Assembly (NCBI GenBank): GCA_016214955.1
Contig: JACRMN010000012.1
Span: 797,901 to 861,900, forward strand
DNA from: Deltaproteobacteria bacterium
GTDB lineage: Bacteria; Myxococcota; Myxococcia; Myxococcales; Anaeromyxobacteraceae
DNA length: 64,000 nucleotides
Reading direction: 5' to 3'
The translations under genes were made by a program, and so were the position numbers. Below the pieces are notes generated by a model, which was given only the letters and a program-made list of their open reading frames with translations, was not told the DNA's origin and did not search any database. Position 1 is the first letter of the stretch; the number at the start of each line of letters is the position of its first letter. Of the stretch, positions 53,214 through 61,507 are shown one piece after another.

Positions 53214-54242
53214 ATGAGCCCACGCCCGCTCCGCCTCGCCCTGGCCGGCGCCACCGGTGCGGTGGGGCGGGCGGTGCTCGAGGTCCTCGAGGACCAGGAG
53301 CCCTCCTTCGCCTCGCTGAAGGCCCTCTCCTCCGGCCGCTCGGCCGGAGGGACGGTCTCCTTCCGCGGCGACGACCTCCGGGTGGAGGAGGCCCGGGCCG
53401 GCTCCTTCCGCGGCTGCGACCTGGCGCTCCTGGCGGTGCCGGCCGAGGCGGCGCGCCAGCTCGGGCCACTGGCCCGCGCCGAGGGGTGCCTGGTGGTCGA
53501 CGCCAGCGCCGCCTGGCGCGACGACCCGGAGGTGCCGCTCTGCCTGCCGGAGGTGAACCCCGACGCCGTGGCCGGCCTCGGGCGCGGCATCGCCGCCGTG
53601 CCCTGCGGCCTGGCCGCGGCGCTGGCGCTGGTGCTCCGGCCCATCCGCGACGCCGCCGGGCTGGCCGCCGTCTCGGCGGTGGCGCTGGAGTCGGTCTCCG
53701 GCGCGGGCCGGCGCGGCATCGAGCAGCTGGAGGCCGAGGCGCTGGCGCTCATGAACGGCCAGGAGCCGGCGCCGCCGACCGCCATCCCCTACCGCATCGC
53801 CTTCAACGTGGTGCCCGACGGCGGGGCCCGCGGCGCCGCCGGCGGGGCCGGCGACGCCGAGCAGCGGCTCTGCGCCGACCTGGCGGCGCTGCTGGGCGCC
53901 GGCCCGAGGGTCTCGGCCACGGTGGCGCGGGTGCCGGTCTTCTATGGCCACGCCGCTGCCGTCAGCCTCTCCACGGCGCGGCCGCTGCCGGCCGCCGAGG
54001 CGCGGGAGCTGCTGCGCCACGCCGAGGGGGTCAAGGTGGTGGACCAGCCGGCCGAGCGGCTCTACCCCATGCCCATGCTCAGCGTGAACGACGACGCCGT
54101 CCACGCCGGCCGCATCCGCGAGGACCCCACGCGCGCGAACGGCCTCGAGCTCTTCCTCTCGGTGGACAACCTGCGCCGCGGTGGCGCCACCAGCCTGGTG
54201 GGGCTCGCGCGCCTCCTCGCACGGCGCCACCTGACGAAGTGA
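53214..54242 (+). CDS. Divergent aspartate-semialdehyde dehydrogenase paralogue (USG-1-like)
   Basis: This 342-aa protein has the bacterial-type Asd fold: LALAGATGAVGRAVLEVLED, ALSSGRSAGGTVSFRG, LESVSGAGRRGIEQLEAEA, VARVPVFYGHAAAVSLS. The usual NPNC motif is replaced by AVPCG, keeping only the Cys, and the TYQ Gln is replaced by Glu; Arg and His of RVPVFYGH remain. It may be inactive or act on another substrate, like USG-1. It begins directly at the asd stop codon, so both are made together. Confidence 0.8.
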   Translation: MSPRPLRLALAGATGAVGRAVLEVLEDQEPSFASLKALSSGRSAGGTVSFRGDDLRVEEARAGSFRGCDLALLAVPAEAARQLGPLARAEGCLVVDASAAWRDDPEVPLCLPEVNPDAVAGLGRGIAAVPCGLAAALALVLRPIRDAAGLAAVSAVALESVSGAGRRGIEQLEAEALALMNGQEPAPPTAIPYRIAFNVVPDGGARGAAGGAGDAEQRLCADLAALLGAGPRVSATVARVPVFYGHAAAVSLSTARPLPAAEARELLRHAEGVKVVDQPAERLYPMPMLSVNDDAVHAGRIREDPTRANGLELFLSVDNLRRGGATSLVGLARLLARRHLTK

Positions 54243-54295
54243 CAAATTGGCAGGCCCTCGGTTCTCCGAGGGCCGCCCTTGACAATCTGGCAGGC
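54240..54295. repeat. Direct repeat flanking a terminator hairpin
   Basis: TGACAAATTGGCAGGC (54240-54255) recurs as TGACAATCTGGCAGGC (54280-54295), 40 bp on. Between them GGCCCTCGG and CCGAGGGCC form a 9-bp stem with TTCT loop (54253-54274), probably the terminator of the tandem asd genes although no long T-tract follows. The second copy gives TTGACA, a possible -35. Confidence 0.5.
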
Positions 54296-54395
54296 GGGCG
54301 GTGCCGGACGTGGCCTCCCGGGCGGAAAACCGGCCTTGGCCCGGGCGCTTGCGCGCTTGCTCCTCTGGCCTCCCCGTTGCAGAATCGCCGCCGCC

Positions 54396-55319
54396 ATGCG
54401 CACCCGCGTAGCGCTCCTCGCCTGCCTGCTCAGCCTCGCCCCGGTCGCGGCCCTCGCCCAGGCGATGACGGTCTCGCTCTCCAGGGGGAGCGACAGCGTC
54501 ATCAACATCGCCGAGTGCAACGACTCCACGCTCACGTTCACCGTCTCGTCGTGGACGCTCGCCGCGCAGCCCGCCGCAGGGACCTTCTACAAGGTCTTCG
54601 CCACCTCGGCGACGACCTGCCACACCACGCTGGCGCTGCCCGCCAACACGGTCGAGCTCACCGGCGGCTTCCGGGACACTGGCGGCAGCCTGACCGGCCC
54701 CGGCCTCTCCGCGCAGAACGCAGGCTCGGTGCTCACCTCCATCGGGACCTCGTGCACCGTCGGCTCGACCCCCAACCCCCTGCGGCTCTGCGTGCTGGTC
54801 TACGACAGCACGCAGCAGAACGTGGTCGCGGGCGCCCAGGCTTCGGGAAGCATCGCCCTGGACCTCGCGCGGCCCGGGACGCCGGTGAACGTCAGCGCCG
54901 CCTCCGGAGATGGTGCCCTGAACGTCGCCTGGGCCGAGCCTACCTCTGGCACGATGCCGGCCCGGTGGACCGCCGACGCAACTGGAGTGACCTCGATCGC
55001 GGGCCAGTCGTGCCAGGACGCGACGGGGAGCAGTGGGTCCTGCTCGGTGAGCGGGACCACCCAGCGCAGCTGCAGGATACGCGGTCTCGCCAACGACGGC
55101 TGCTACCAGGTGGTGGTCACTGGCTTCTCCACCACCGACAACGCCTCCGTGGCCTCTGCCGTCGCGTACGGCGTGCCCAAGGCCGTCCAGGACTTCTGGG
55201 AGCGTTACCAGGCCGAGGGAGGCCGGGAGGCGGGCGGCTGCGGCGCCGGCGGCGCCTCGCTCCTCTCGCTCCTCGCCCTGGCCTTCGTGGCCCCGCGGCT
55301 CCTCCGGAGGCGCCCGTGA
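54396..55319 (+). CDS. MXAN_2561-type protein with MYXO-CTERM-like anchor
   Basis: This 307-aa protein has a signal peptide (RVALLACLLSLAPVAALAQA), a Ser/Thr-rich beta domain with paired Cys, and a fibronectin III-like region (PGTPVNVSAASGDGALNVAWAEP). The C-terminal tail is GGCGAGG, then LLSLLALAFVA, then RLLRRRP. This tail is the MYXO-CTERM pattern that marks proteins for sorting to the myxobacterial cell surface. CAGAAT lies 10 nt before the ATG. The GTG of the next gene overlaps its stop, tying it to the barrel protein as in Myxococcus. Confidence 0.75.
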   Translation: MRTRVALLACLLSLAPVAALAQAMTVSLSRGSDSVINIAECNDSTLTFTVSSWTLAAQPAAGTFYKVFATSATTCHTTLALPANTVELTGGFRDTGGSLTGPGLSAQNAGSVLTSIGTSCTVGSTPNPLRLCVLVYDSTQQNVVAGAQASGSIALDLARPGTPVNVSAASGDGALNVAWAEPTSGTMPARWTADATGVTSIAGQSCQDATGSSGSCSVSGTTQRSCRIRGLANDGCYQVVVTGFSTTDNASVASAVAYGVPKAVQDFWERYQAEGGREAGGCGAGGASLLSLLALAFVAPRLLRRRP

Positions 55320-56038
55320 AGAAGGCCCTCGCCCTCGCCCTGCTCCTCGCCGCCCCGGCCGCCCAGGCCGAGTCGCCGCGCTGGGGCTCTTTCCACTTCA
55401 AGCTGGGCAGCTACCGGCCCAACATCGACGCCGAGTTCGAGGGGAAGGCCGGCTGCACCGGCGGCGCCGACTGCACGCCCTACGCCGACCTCTTCGGGAA
55501 GGGCGGCTCGATGCTCTACCAGGTCGAGTTCGCCCGCACGCTCCTCAGCGGTGCGGGCACGCTCGACCTGGGCTTCGGCGTGGGCTGGAGCAGCAAGTCC
55601 GCCAAGGGCTTCATCGAGGGCGGCACCACCCGCTCCAGCGACGACACCTCCTTCCGCGTCCTGCCGCTCACCCTCTCGCTCACCTACCGCCTCGACCTGT
55701 ACGCCCGCACCGTGCCGCTCGTGCCCTACGCCCGGCTGGCGCTGGAGCGGTACCAGTGGTGGGCGACGAGCGGCGGAGGCGGCACGGCCTCTGCCAATGG
55801 CCTCTCGGGCAGCGGCGCCACCAACGGCTGGAGCGGGGCGCTGGGCCTGGCCTTCCTGCTCGACTTCCTCGACCCCACGCTGGCGCGGGAGATGGACCGC
55901 GACATCGGCATCAACGGCACCTACCTCTTCGTCGAGGCCGGCAAGGCCAAGGTGAACGACTTCGGCTCCAGGAAGAGCTGGGACCTCTCGCCCGACAAGA
56001 GCGTCACCTGGTCGGGCGGCCTGCTCTTCGTCTTCTGA
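55316..56038 (+). CDS. MXAN_2562-type outer-membrane beta-barrel protein
   Basis: This 240-aa protein has a signal peptide (KKALALALLLAAPAAQA) and then alternating hydrophobic strands: GSFHFKLGSYRPNIDAEF, YQVEFARTLL, LDLGFGVGWSSKS, LPLTLSLTYRLDLYAR. It ends in Phe (GGLLFVF), the outer-membrane insertion signal. The CTGGADCTPYADLFG loop with two Cys is a mark of the MXAN_2562 group. GTG start overlapping the upstream stop (GTGA) implies a fixed stoichiometry with the MYXO-CTERM protein. Confidence 0.75.
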   Translation: MKKALALALLLAAPAAQAESPRWGSFHFKLGSYRPNIDAEFEGKAGCTGGADCTPYADLFGKGGSMLYQVEFARTLLSGAGTLDLGFGVGWSSKSAKGFIEGGTTRSSDDTSFRVLPLTLSLTYRLDLYARTVPLVPYARLALERYQWWATSGGGGTASANGLSGSGATNGWSGALGLAFLLDFLDPTLAREMDRDIGINGTYLFVEAGKAKVNDFGSRKSWDLSPDKSVTWSGGLLFVF

Positions 56039-56059
56039 CGGGCGCGCCGGGCCGCCGCG

Positions 56060-57007
56060 ATGCTCCTGCTGGCCCTGCTCCTCTCCGCCGCGCCGGCCCC
56101 CGCGCCGGCGCTCCCCTCCGCCCCGCTGCCGCTCCAGGCCGAGGCCGAGCGCGCCATCCCGGCGCCGGCCGCCGGTGCGCTCATGGAGGTCTCCACCGGC
56201 CGGCTGCTGGCCCTGGTGCGGCCCGAGGAGCTCGTCACCCACGCCCACGCGCCCGGCTCGCTCATGAAGCTGGTGGCCGCCTGGGCGGCGCTGCGGGCCG
56301 ACCAGGGCGCGCGCAGCTTCGAGTGCACCGGCAAGGACGTGCACCGGGGCAAGGTGCGCACCTGCTGGCGCCGCGACGGCCACGGCCGCATCGGCCTGCG
56401 CCAGGCCCTGGCCGACAGCTGCGACATCTGGTTCTACAAGGTGGCCCGGCTCCTGGGCCCGCGGCGGCTGCTGCAGGCGGCGCGGGAGATGGGGCTCGGC
56501 AGCGCCACCGGCTCCGACGTGCCCGGCGAGGTGGCCGGGGCGCTCCCCGAGCCGCTCCCCGAGCTCTCCTCGCCCGAGTTCGCGGTGGGGCGCATGGACG
56601 GGCTGGCGCTCACCGGCCTGCAGGCCCTCTCGCTCATGGGGGCGCTGGCCAACGGCGGCACGCTCTGGTCGCCGCGGCTGGCGGGGCCGCCGGCCCAGCG
56701 CGGCAAGGTGGGCACCCGCGACGAGCTGGAGGACCTGTCGCGGGCGCTGCGCGACGCGGTGCAGAGCGGCACCGGCGCCGCCGCCAGCGACCTGCCCATC
56801 GCCGGCAAGACCGGCACCGCCCCGGTGCCGGGGCAGGAGGAGCCGCTCGCCTGGTTCGCGGGCTTCGCGCCCGACGACGCGCCCCAGGTGGCGGTGGTGG
56901 CCTTCGTGCCCGAGGGTCTGGGGGCGCGCGACGCGGCCGCGGCCGCGAGCGACCTCACCCGCGTCTACTTCCAGTGGCGCGACCGGGGCGGCCCGTCCGC
57001 CCGCTGA
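56060..57007 (+). CDS. Penicillin-binding transpeptidase domain protein
   Basis: This 315-aa exported protein has a signal peptide and only a transpeptidase domain. The active-site motifs are SxxK in APGSLMKLVAA, SxD in ADSCDIWFYKVA and KTG in IAGKTGTAPV. The order and spacing fit class B PBPs, but the dimerisation domain and membrane anchor are missing. It may crosslink peptidoglycan, act on a special crosslink, or bind beta-lactams. It lies 21 bp after the barrel gene and converges with the nitrilase gene. Confidence 0.82.
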   Translation: MLLLALLLSAAPAPAPALPSAPLPLQAEAERAIPAPAAGALMEVSTGRLLALVRPEELVTHAHAPGSLMKLVAAWAALRADQGARSFECTGKDVHRGKVRTCWRRDGHGRIGLRQALADSCDIWFYKVARLLGPRRLLQAAREMGLGSATGSDVPGEVAGALPEPLPELSSPEFAVGRMDGLALTGLQALSLMGALANGGTLWSPRLAGPPAQRGKVGTRDELEDLSRALRDAVQSGTGAAASDLPIAGKTGTAPVPGQEEPLAWFAGFAPDDAPQVAVVAFVPEGLGARDAAAAASDLTRVYFQWRDRGGPSAR

Positions 57008-57010
57008 GGC

Positions 57011-57823
57011 TCAGAGCCGCCGGTGCTTCAGCGCCGGCAGCTCGCGGCGGCACTGCTCCAGCCGGTCGCGGCGCACCGGGGCCACGCACACGCCCTCGCC
57101 GTCGGGGCAGCGGGCCAGCACCACGCCCCAGGGATCGACGATCATGGCGTTGCCGAAGGTGATCCGGTTGGCCGAGTGGCGGCCCACCTGCGCCGGGGCC
57201 ACCACGTAGCAGAGGTTCTCGATGGCCCGGGCGCGGATCAGCACCTCCCAGTGGTCCTTGCCGGTGTAGAGCGTGAAGGCCGCCGGGATGGTCACCAGCT
57301 CGGCCCCGAGCGCGCCCAGCTGCCGGTAGAGCTCGGGGAAGCGCAGGTCGTAGCAGACGGTGAGCCCGATGCGGCCCAGCGCCGTGGGCGCCACCACCGC
57401 GCGGTCGCCCGGCTCCACGGTCTCCGACTCGGCGTAGCGGGCGCCGTCGGGGATGTTGACGTCGAAGAGGTGGATCTTCCGGTAGGCGGCGACGATGGCG
57501 CCGTCGTCGCCGATGAGCACGCTGGTGTTGGCGGTCTTGCCCGGGGCCGCGACCTTCTCGGCGATGGAGCCGGCCAGCACGTGGATGCCGCGGGCGCGGG
57601 CCACCTCCTGCAGCGCCGCCACGGTGGGTCCGTCCACCGGCTCGGCGCCGGCGATGCGCTCCTCCTCGCGGCCCATGAAGGAGAAGTTCTCCGGCAGGCA
57701 GGCGAGCCTGGCGCCCAGGCCGGCGGCCTCCTCGACGAGGCGCACCGCGGTGGCCAGGTTCCTCGCCCGGTCGCCGGTGGAGGTCATCTGCACGGCGGCG
57801 GCCAGGAAGGCGGTGTGGGACAT
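57011..57823 (-). CDS. Carbon-nitrogen hydrolase (Nit1/omega-amidase type)
   Basis: This 270-aa nitrilase-superfamily enzyme has the Glu-Lys-Cys triad: Glu in LACLPENFSF, Lys in AAYRKIHLFDV and Cys in LTVCYDLRFPELYR. KIHLFDVNIPDG and GKDHWEVLIRARAIEN point to the Nit1 branch, which repairs deaminated glutathione. It is unrelated in context to amiE. TAGAAT (57835-57830) ends 6 nt before the ATG, a leaderless arrangement. Confidence 0.87.
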   Translation of the reverse strand: MSHTAFLAAAVQMTSTGDRARNLATAVRLVEEAAGLGARLACLPENFSFMGREEERIAGAEPVDGPTVAALQEVARARGIHVLAGSIAEKVAAPGKTANTSVLIGDDGAIVAAYRKIHLFDVNIPDGARYAESETVEPGDRAVVAPTALGRIGLTVCYDLRFPELYRQLGALGAELVTIPAAFTLYTGKDHWEVLIRARAIENLCYVVAPAQVGRHSANRITFGNAMIVDPWGVVLARCPDGEGVCVAPVRRDRLEQCRRELPALKHRRL

Positions 57824-57829
57824 GTCGCC

Positions 57830-57835
57830 ATTCTA
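57830..57835 (-). promoter_or_regulatory. -10 of nitrilase gene (leaderless start)
   Basis: TAGAAT on the minus strand is 5 of 6 to consensus and ends 6 nt before the start codon at 57823. Confidence 0.45.
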
Positions 57836-57900
57836 CTGCGGCCGGCGCCCACCGGGGCCCTGCCGCGGGGGCGGGGATTGCGGTATGGACAGCCCCTGCG

Positions 57901-58497
57901 ATGCGCGGCTTCTACACCACCCACGAGGCGGCCACCCTGCTCCAGGTCTCGCTCCCCACGGTGGTCAACTGGATCAAGGCGCGGCGGCTCAAGGCCCACC
58001 GCACCCCCGGCGGCCACCGGCGCATCGCCCGGGCCGAGCTGGCGGCCTTCATGCTGCGCCACGGCATGCCCCTTCCAGACGAGCTCTCCGACGCCGCCCA
58101 GGAGCGGCGCAAGGCGCTGGTGCTGGGGCACGAGGGGCCGCAGCGCGAGGGGCTGGTGCGGCTCCTGGCGGCCGCCGGCTACGCGGTGGAGCAGGCCTCG
58201 CCCGGCTTCGGCGGCGGGCTGGCCCTGGCCCGCTTCGAGCCCGACGTGGTGGTGCTCGAGGCCCGCGCCCCCGATGGCGGGGAGCCGCTGCGCGACCTGC
58301 TGGGCGAGCGCGAGTCGGGCGGGATCCCGGTGGTGGCCGTCGGGCCGCCGGCCTGGCTGCCGGACCTGCTTCGGGCCGGTTGCGCCGCCGCGGTGCCGCA
58401 TCCGCTCAGCGACGGCCTCCTGCAGTCGGCGGTGGACCAGGCGCTGGCGCGGGTCACCGAGCGGCGGCGTGGGGCGCCGGGCCGGGTGCGAGATTGA
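57901..58497 (+). CDS. Excisionase-type HTH protein with receiver-like domain
   Basis: This 198-aa protein has a MerR/excisionase-type winged HTH at residues 1-50 (YTTHEAATLLQVSLPTVVNWIKARRLKAHRTPGGHRRIARAEL). After a linker comes a domain shaped like a response-regulator receiver (ALVLGHEGPQREGLVRLLAAAGYAVEQA, PDVVVLEARAPDGGEP, GIPVVAVG). The second strand lacks the usual Asp pair at its end and the phospho-Asp position reads Glu, so phosphorylation is doubtful. This HTH plus pseudo-receiver form is frequent in Myxococcota. Target unknown. Confidence 0.75.
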   Translation: MRGFYTTHEAATLLQVSLPTVVNWIKARRLKAHRTPGGHRRIARAELAAFMLRHGMPLPDELSDAAQERRKALVLGHEGPQREGLVRLLAAAGYAVEQASPGFGGGLALARFEPDVVVLEARAPDGGEPLRDLLGERESGGIPVVAVGPPAWLPDLLRAGCAAAVPHPLSDGLLQSAVDQALARVTERRRGAPGRVRD

Positions 58498-58523
58498 AAG
58501 CGGGCACCGCGCACCCGTAGAAT
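58494..58523 (+). promoter_or_regulatory. Promoter of TPR protein gene
   Basis: TTGAAA (58494-58499) and TAGAAT (58518-58523) are 18 bp apart, both 5 of 6 to consensus. Start is near 58530, only about 13 nt before the GTG. The -35 overlaps the stop codon of the HTH gene. Confidence 0.6.
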
Positions 58524-58542
58524 CGGCGCAGGACGCCGCACC

Positions 58543-60480
58543 GTGAAGCGCCTTCTCCTCGCCCTGCTGCTCGCCGGCGCCCTCCCGGCGCCCGCCGCGG
58601 CGCCCTTGCCCGCGGCGCAGGTGCCCGCCGCGCCGGCGCGCCGCGCCTCGGCCCGAGCCATCGCCCACTACCTCTCGGCTCGCCGCGCCGAAGGCCAGGG
58701 CGACCTGCCCCAGGCGCTGCAGGAGATCCGGCTGGCCCTGGTGTTCGACGAGGGCTCGGCGCAGATCCGCTCGCTACACGCCGAGATGCTGGCGCGCCTC
58801 GACAGGCTGCCCGAGGCCGAGGCAGAGGCCCGCCGGGCGGTGTCGCTGGAGCCGGACGGCGAGCCGGCCGCCGACGCCTGGCTGCTCCTGGGACGCATCG
58901 CCGCCCACCGCAACGACCTGCCGGCGGCACGCCACACGCTGCGCGAGGCCCGGCGGCTGGAGCTGGAGCTGGCCGCCGCGCGCGGCCCCGACGAGGACCG
59001 GCTCCCGGACGCCGAGCCCTGGCGCGCGCTGGCCCGGGCCGAGCTGGCGGGCGGCGACGAGAACGGCGCCGCCGCCACCTGGGCCGACCTGGGTCGCTGG
59101 CTCCCCGCCGAGGCCGCCCGCGGCTACCGGGAGATGGCCCGCGCCGCCCTGGAGGCGCGCCAGCCGGCGCGGGCGGAGCGCTGGCTCCGGGCCGCGACCG
59201 ACGTCAACCCCGGCGAGAGCGAGGCCTGGCGCCGCCTGGCCCAGCTCGCCGAGCGTCGCAAGGCGCCTGCCGAGGCCCGGGCCGGCTGGGAGAAGGCGCT
59301 GCGCGCCGACCCCGAGGACCTGGAGGCGCTCACGGCGCTGGGCCGGCTCTCGCTCAAGGCCGGCGACGCCGCCGCGGCCGCCGCCTACTTCCGCCAGTTC
59401 CGCCTCCTCGATCCCGACGAGGCCGGCGCCGTGGCCGGCGTGGCCTCCGCCTACCTGGAGGCCCGGCGGCCCGACGAGGCGCTCGCCTACCTCGACGCCT
59501 GGAAGGGCGCGCCCGATCCGCGGCTGCCCTTCGTCCGCGGCATGGCGCTCGAGGCGCTGCGCCGCTGGGCCGACGCGGCCGAGGCCTTCGGCGGGGTGGG
59601 GCGCGAGGATCCGGAGCTCTGGAAGAACGCCCGCCTGAGCCGCGTCTACACGCTGGCCCAGGCCGGCAAGAACGCCCAGGCGCTGCGCGAGCTCGACGAG
59701 CAGGCCCCGACCCGTGCCGGCGACGCCCGCACCGCCGCCACCCGCGCCTGGCTGCTGGAGCGGCTGGGGCGCACCGAGGAGGCGCTGGCGGTGCTGCGCG
59801 GCGCCGTGGCCGAGCGGGAGAAGACGGGGGAGGAGGAGGGCACCGGCGACCTGTACGACGCGCTGGCCCAGACGCTGTCGCGCGCCGGACGCAACCGCGA
59901 GGCGGTGGCGCTCCTCCAGGGCGCGGTGGCGCGCCGGCCGCGCGACGAGTCGCTGCTCTACGCGCTGGCGGTGGCGCAGGGGCGGGCCAGCGACGCCGAG
60001 GCGGCGCTGGCGCAGATGAAGGCGCTCCTGGTGCTCAACCCCGAGCACGCCGAGGCCATGAACTTCGTGGGCTACTCCTACGCCGAGCGGGGGGTGAAGC
60101 TCGACGAGGCCGAGCGGCTCCTCCTTCGCGCCCTGGAGATCCGCCCCGACAACGGCTTCTTCCTGGACTCCCTCGGCTGGGTCTACTTCCAGAAGGGGGA
60201 CCTCGCCCGGGCCATCTCCACCCTGGAGAGCGCCGACCGGCTGGCGGGCCCCGAGCCCACCATCCTGGAGCACCTGGGCGACGCCTACCGGCGCGGCTCG
60301 CGGCCCGTCGACGCCGAGCGGACCTACCGGCGCGCGCTGCGCTCCCTCGACGCCGGGGAGTCGCAGGACCCGCCCGACAGGGCCCGGGCGCTGCGTCACG
60401 GCCTGGAGAAGAAGGTGCGCGACCTGTCTCCGCGCGAGGCGAGGCCGGCAGGCCCCGCCGGGCAGGTTGACATGCGGTGA
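58543..60480 (+). CDS. Large secreted TPR protein
   Basis: This 645-aa protein has a signal peptide (RLLLALLLAGALPAPAAA) and about a dozen tetratricopeptide repeats over residues 45-620. Examples are AHYLSARRAEGQGDLPQALQEI, AWRRLAQLAERRKAPAEARAGWEKALRADPEDLEAL and AEAMNFVGYSYAERGVKLDEAERLLLRALEIRPDNG. TPRs are protein-interaction scaffolds, so it is likely a periplasmic or outer-membrane assembly factor. No lipobox is present. GTG start, with a clear promoter 20 nt upstream. The following hydrolase has its own promoter inside this gene's end. Confidence 0.85.
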   Translation: MKRLLLALLLAGALPAPAAAPLPAAQVPAAPARRASARAIAHYLSARRAEGQGDLPQALQEIRLALVFDEGSAQIRSLHAEMLARLDRLPEAEAEARRAVSLEPDGEPAADAWLLLGRIAAHRNDLPAARHTLREARRLELELAAARGPDEDRLPDAEPWRALARAELAGGDENGAAATWADLGRWLPAEAARGYREMARAALEARQPARAERWLRAATDVNPGESEAWRRLAQLAERRKAPAEARAGWEKALRADPEDLEALTALGRLSLKAGDAAAAAAYFRQFRLLDPDEAGAVAGVASAYLEARRPDEALAYLDAWKGAPDPRLPFVRGMALEALRRWADAAEAFGGVGREDPELWKNARLSRVYTLAQAGKNAQALRELDEQAPTRAGDARTAATRAWLLERLGRTEEALAVLRGAVAEREKTGEEEGTGDLYDALAQTLSRAGRNREAVALLQGAVARRPRDESLLYALAVAQGRASDAEAALAQMKALLVLNPEHAEAMNFVGYSYAERGVKLDEAERLLLRALEIRPDNGFFLDSLGWVYFQKGDLARAISTLESADRLAGPEPTILEHLGDAYRRGSRPVDAERTYRRALRSLDAGESQDPPDRARALRHGLEKKVRDLSPREARPAGPAGQVDMR

Positions 60481-60496
60481 CCGGGGGACGTAGCGA
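60467..60496 (+). promoter_or_regulatory. Promoter of alpha/beta hydrolase gene
   Basis: A perfect TTGACA (60467-60472) and TAGCGA (60491-60496) are 18 bp apart. The -10 ends 9 nt before the ATG at 60506, so the transcript has almost no leader. It overlaps the TPR gene's last codons. Confidence 0.55.
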
Positions 60497-60505
60497 TCCC
60501 CACCC

Positions 60506-61369
60506 ATGCCCGTACCCACCTTCCCGACAGCAGCCGAGGCGCAGCACGAGGTGGGTCAGCTCTTCTCGCGCGACGGCACCCGACTTCACTGGGAGCGATA
60601 CCTGCCGCAGAAGCCGCGCGCCGCGGTGGCGGTGCTCCCGGGCGGCGGTGACCACCTGGGCCGCTACCCGGCGCTGACCCGCGGCCTGGTGGAGGCCGGC
60701 CTGGAGGTGGCGCTCCTCGACTTCCGCGGCCACGGCCGCTCCGCCGGGCGCCGCTGGCACGTCGACGCCTTCTCGCGCTACCACGAGGACCTGGACGCCT
60801 TCCTGGTGGCGGTGCGGGAGCGCATCGGCGGCCGCAAGCTCTTCGTGGCGGCTCACAGCATGGGCGGCCTCATCGCCGCCACCTGGGCGCTGGCACCGGG
60901 CCATGCCGCCGACGGCTTCGTGCTCTCCTCGCCCTGGTTCCGGCCGGCCGTCGAGCCGCCGCGCCTCAAGGTGGCGGTGGGGATGCTGGTGGGCCGGGTG
61001 GTGCCCTGGCTGCCCATCGCCACCGGACTGCGCCTCGAGGACCTGACGAGCGACGAGGAGATGCAGGCCTGGACCGACGAGGACGCGCTCTACGGCCGCA
61101 AGACCACGCCCCGCTGGTTCTCCGAGGCCTCCGAGGCCCAGGTGGGCCTCTTCCCGCGAATGCGGGAGTTCCGCCACCCGCTGCTGGTGCTCGCGGGCAG
61201 CGCCGACCGCATCGCCGACCCCAGCGCCGGGGAGGCCTTCGCCGACCAGGCCGGCTCCGCCGACAAGGAATTCAAGCTGTACGACGGCCTCCGACACGAG
61301 CTCTGGAACGAGCGCGACCGCGCGAGGACCGTGGGCGACGCCGTGCGGTGGATCTCGGCGCGCATCTGA
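60506..61369 (+). CDS. Alpha/beta hydrolase, monoacylglycerol lipase-like
   Basis: This 287-aa enzyme has an early VAVLPGGGDHLGRYPALTRGL (oxyanion loop), DFRGHGRSAGRRWHV, the nucleophile Ser in VAAHSMGGLIAA, and LLVLAGSADRIADP plus YDGLRHELWNE carrying the acid and His. The pattern fits the monoacylglycerol lipase / lysophospholipase branch (Hydrolase_4). It has no signal peptide. Confidence 0.88.
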   Translation: MPVPTFPTAAEAQHEVGQLFSRDGTRLHWERYLPQKPRAAVAVLPGGGDHLGRYPALTRGLVEAGLEVALLDFRGHGRSAGRRWHVDAFSRYHEDLDAFLVAVRERIGGRKLFVAAHSMGGLIAATWALAPGHAADGFVLSSPWFRPAVEPPRLKVAVGMLVGRVVPWLPIATGLRLEDLTSDEEMQAWTDEDALYGRKTTPRWFSEASEAQVGLFPRMREFRHPLLVLAGSADRIADPSAGEAFADQAGSADKEFKLYDGLRHELWNERDRARTVGDAVRWISARI

Positions 61370-61392
61370 CACCGGTCGGCGCATCCGGGACG

Positions 61393-61422
61393 TTGACGGG
61401 CCCGCGGGCGGGCCTCTACGAT
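61393..61422 (+). promoter_or_regulatory. Promoter of bactofilin operon
   Basis: TTGACG (61393-61398) and TACGAT (61417-61422) are 18 bp apart. Start is near 61429, about 79 nt before the first bactofilin ATG, which has GGAGG at 4-nt spacing. Confidence 0.55.
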
Positions 61423-61507
61423 GCCGCCACACCCCAGCGGACCGCGCATCGGCGCACCGGCGGGCAACTCACCCAGTAGCCCGCGTCCGCAGACCCTTGG
61501 AGGCAGA

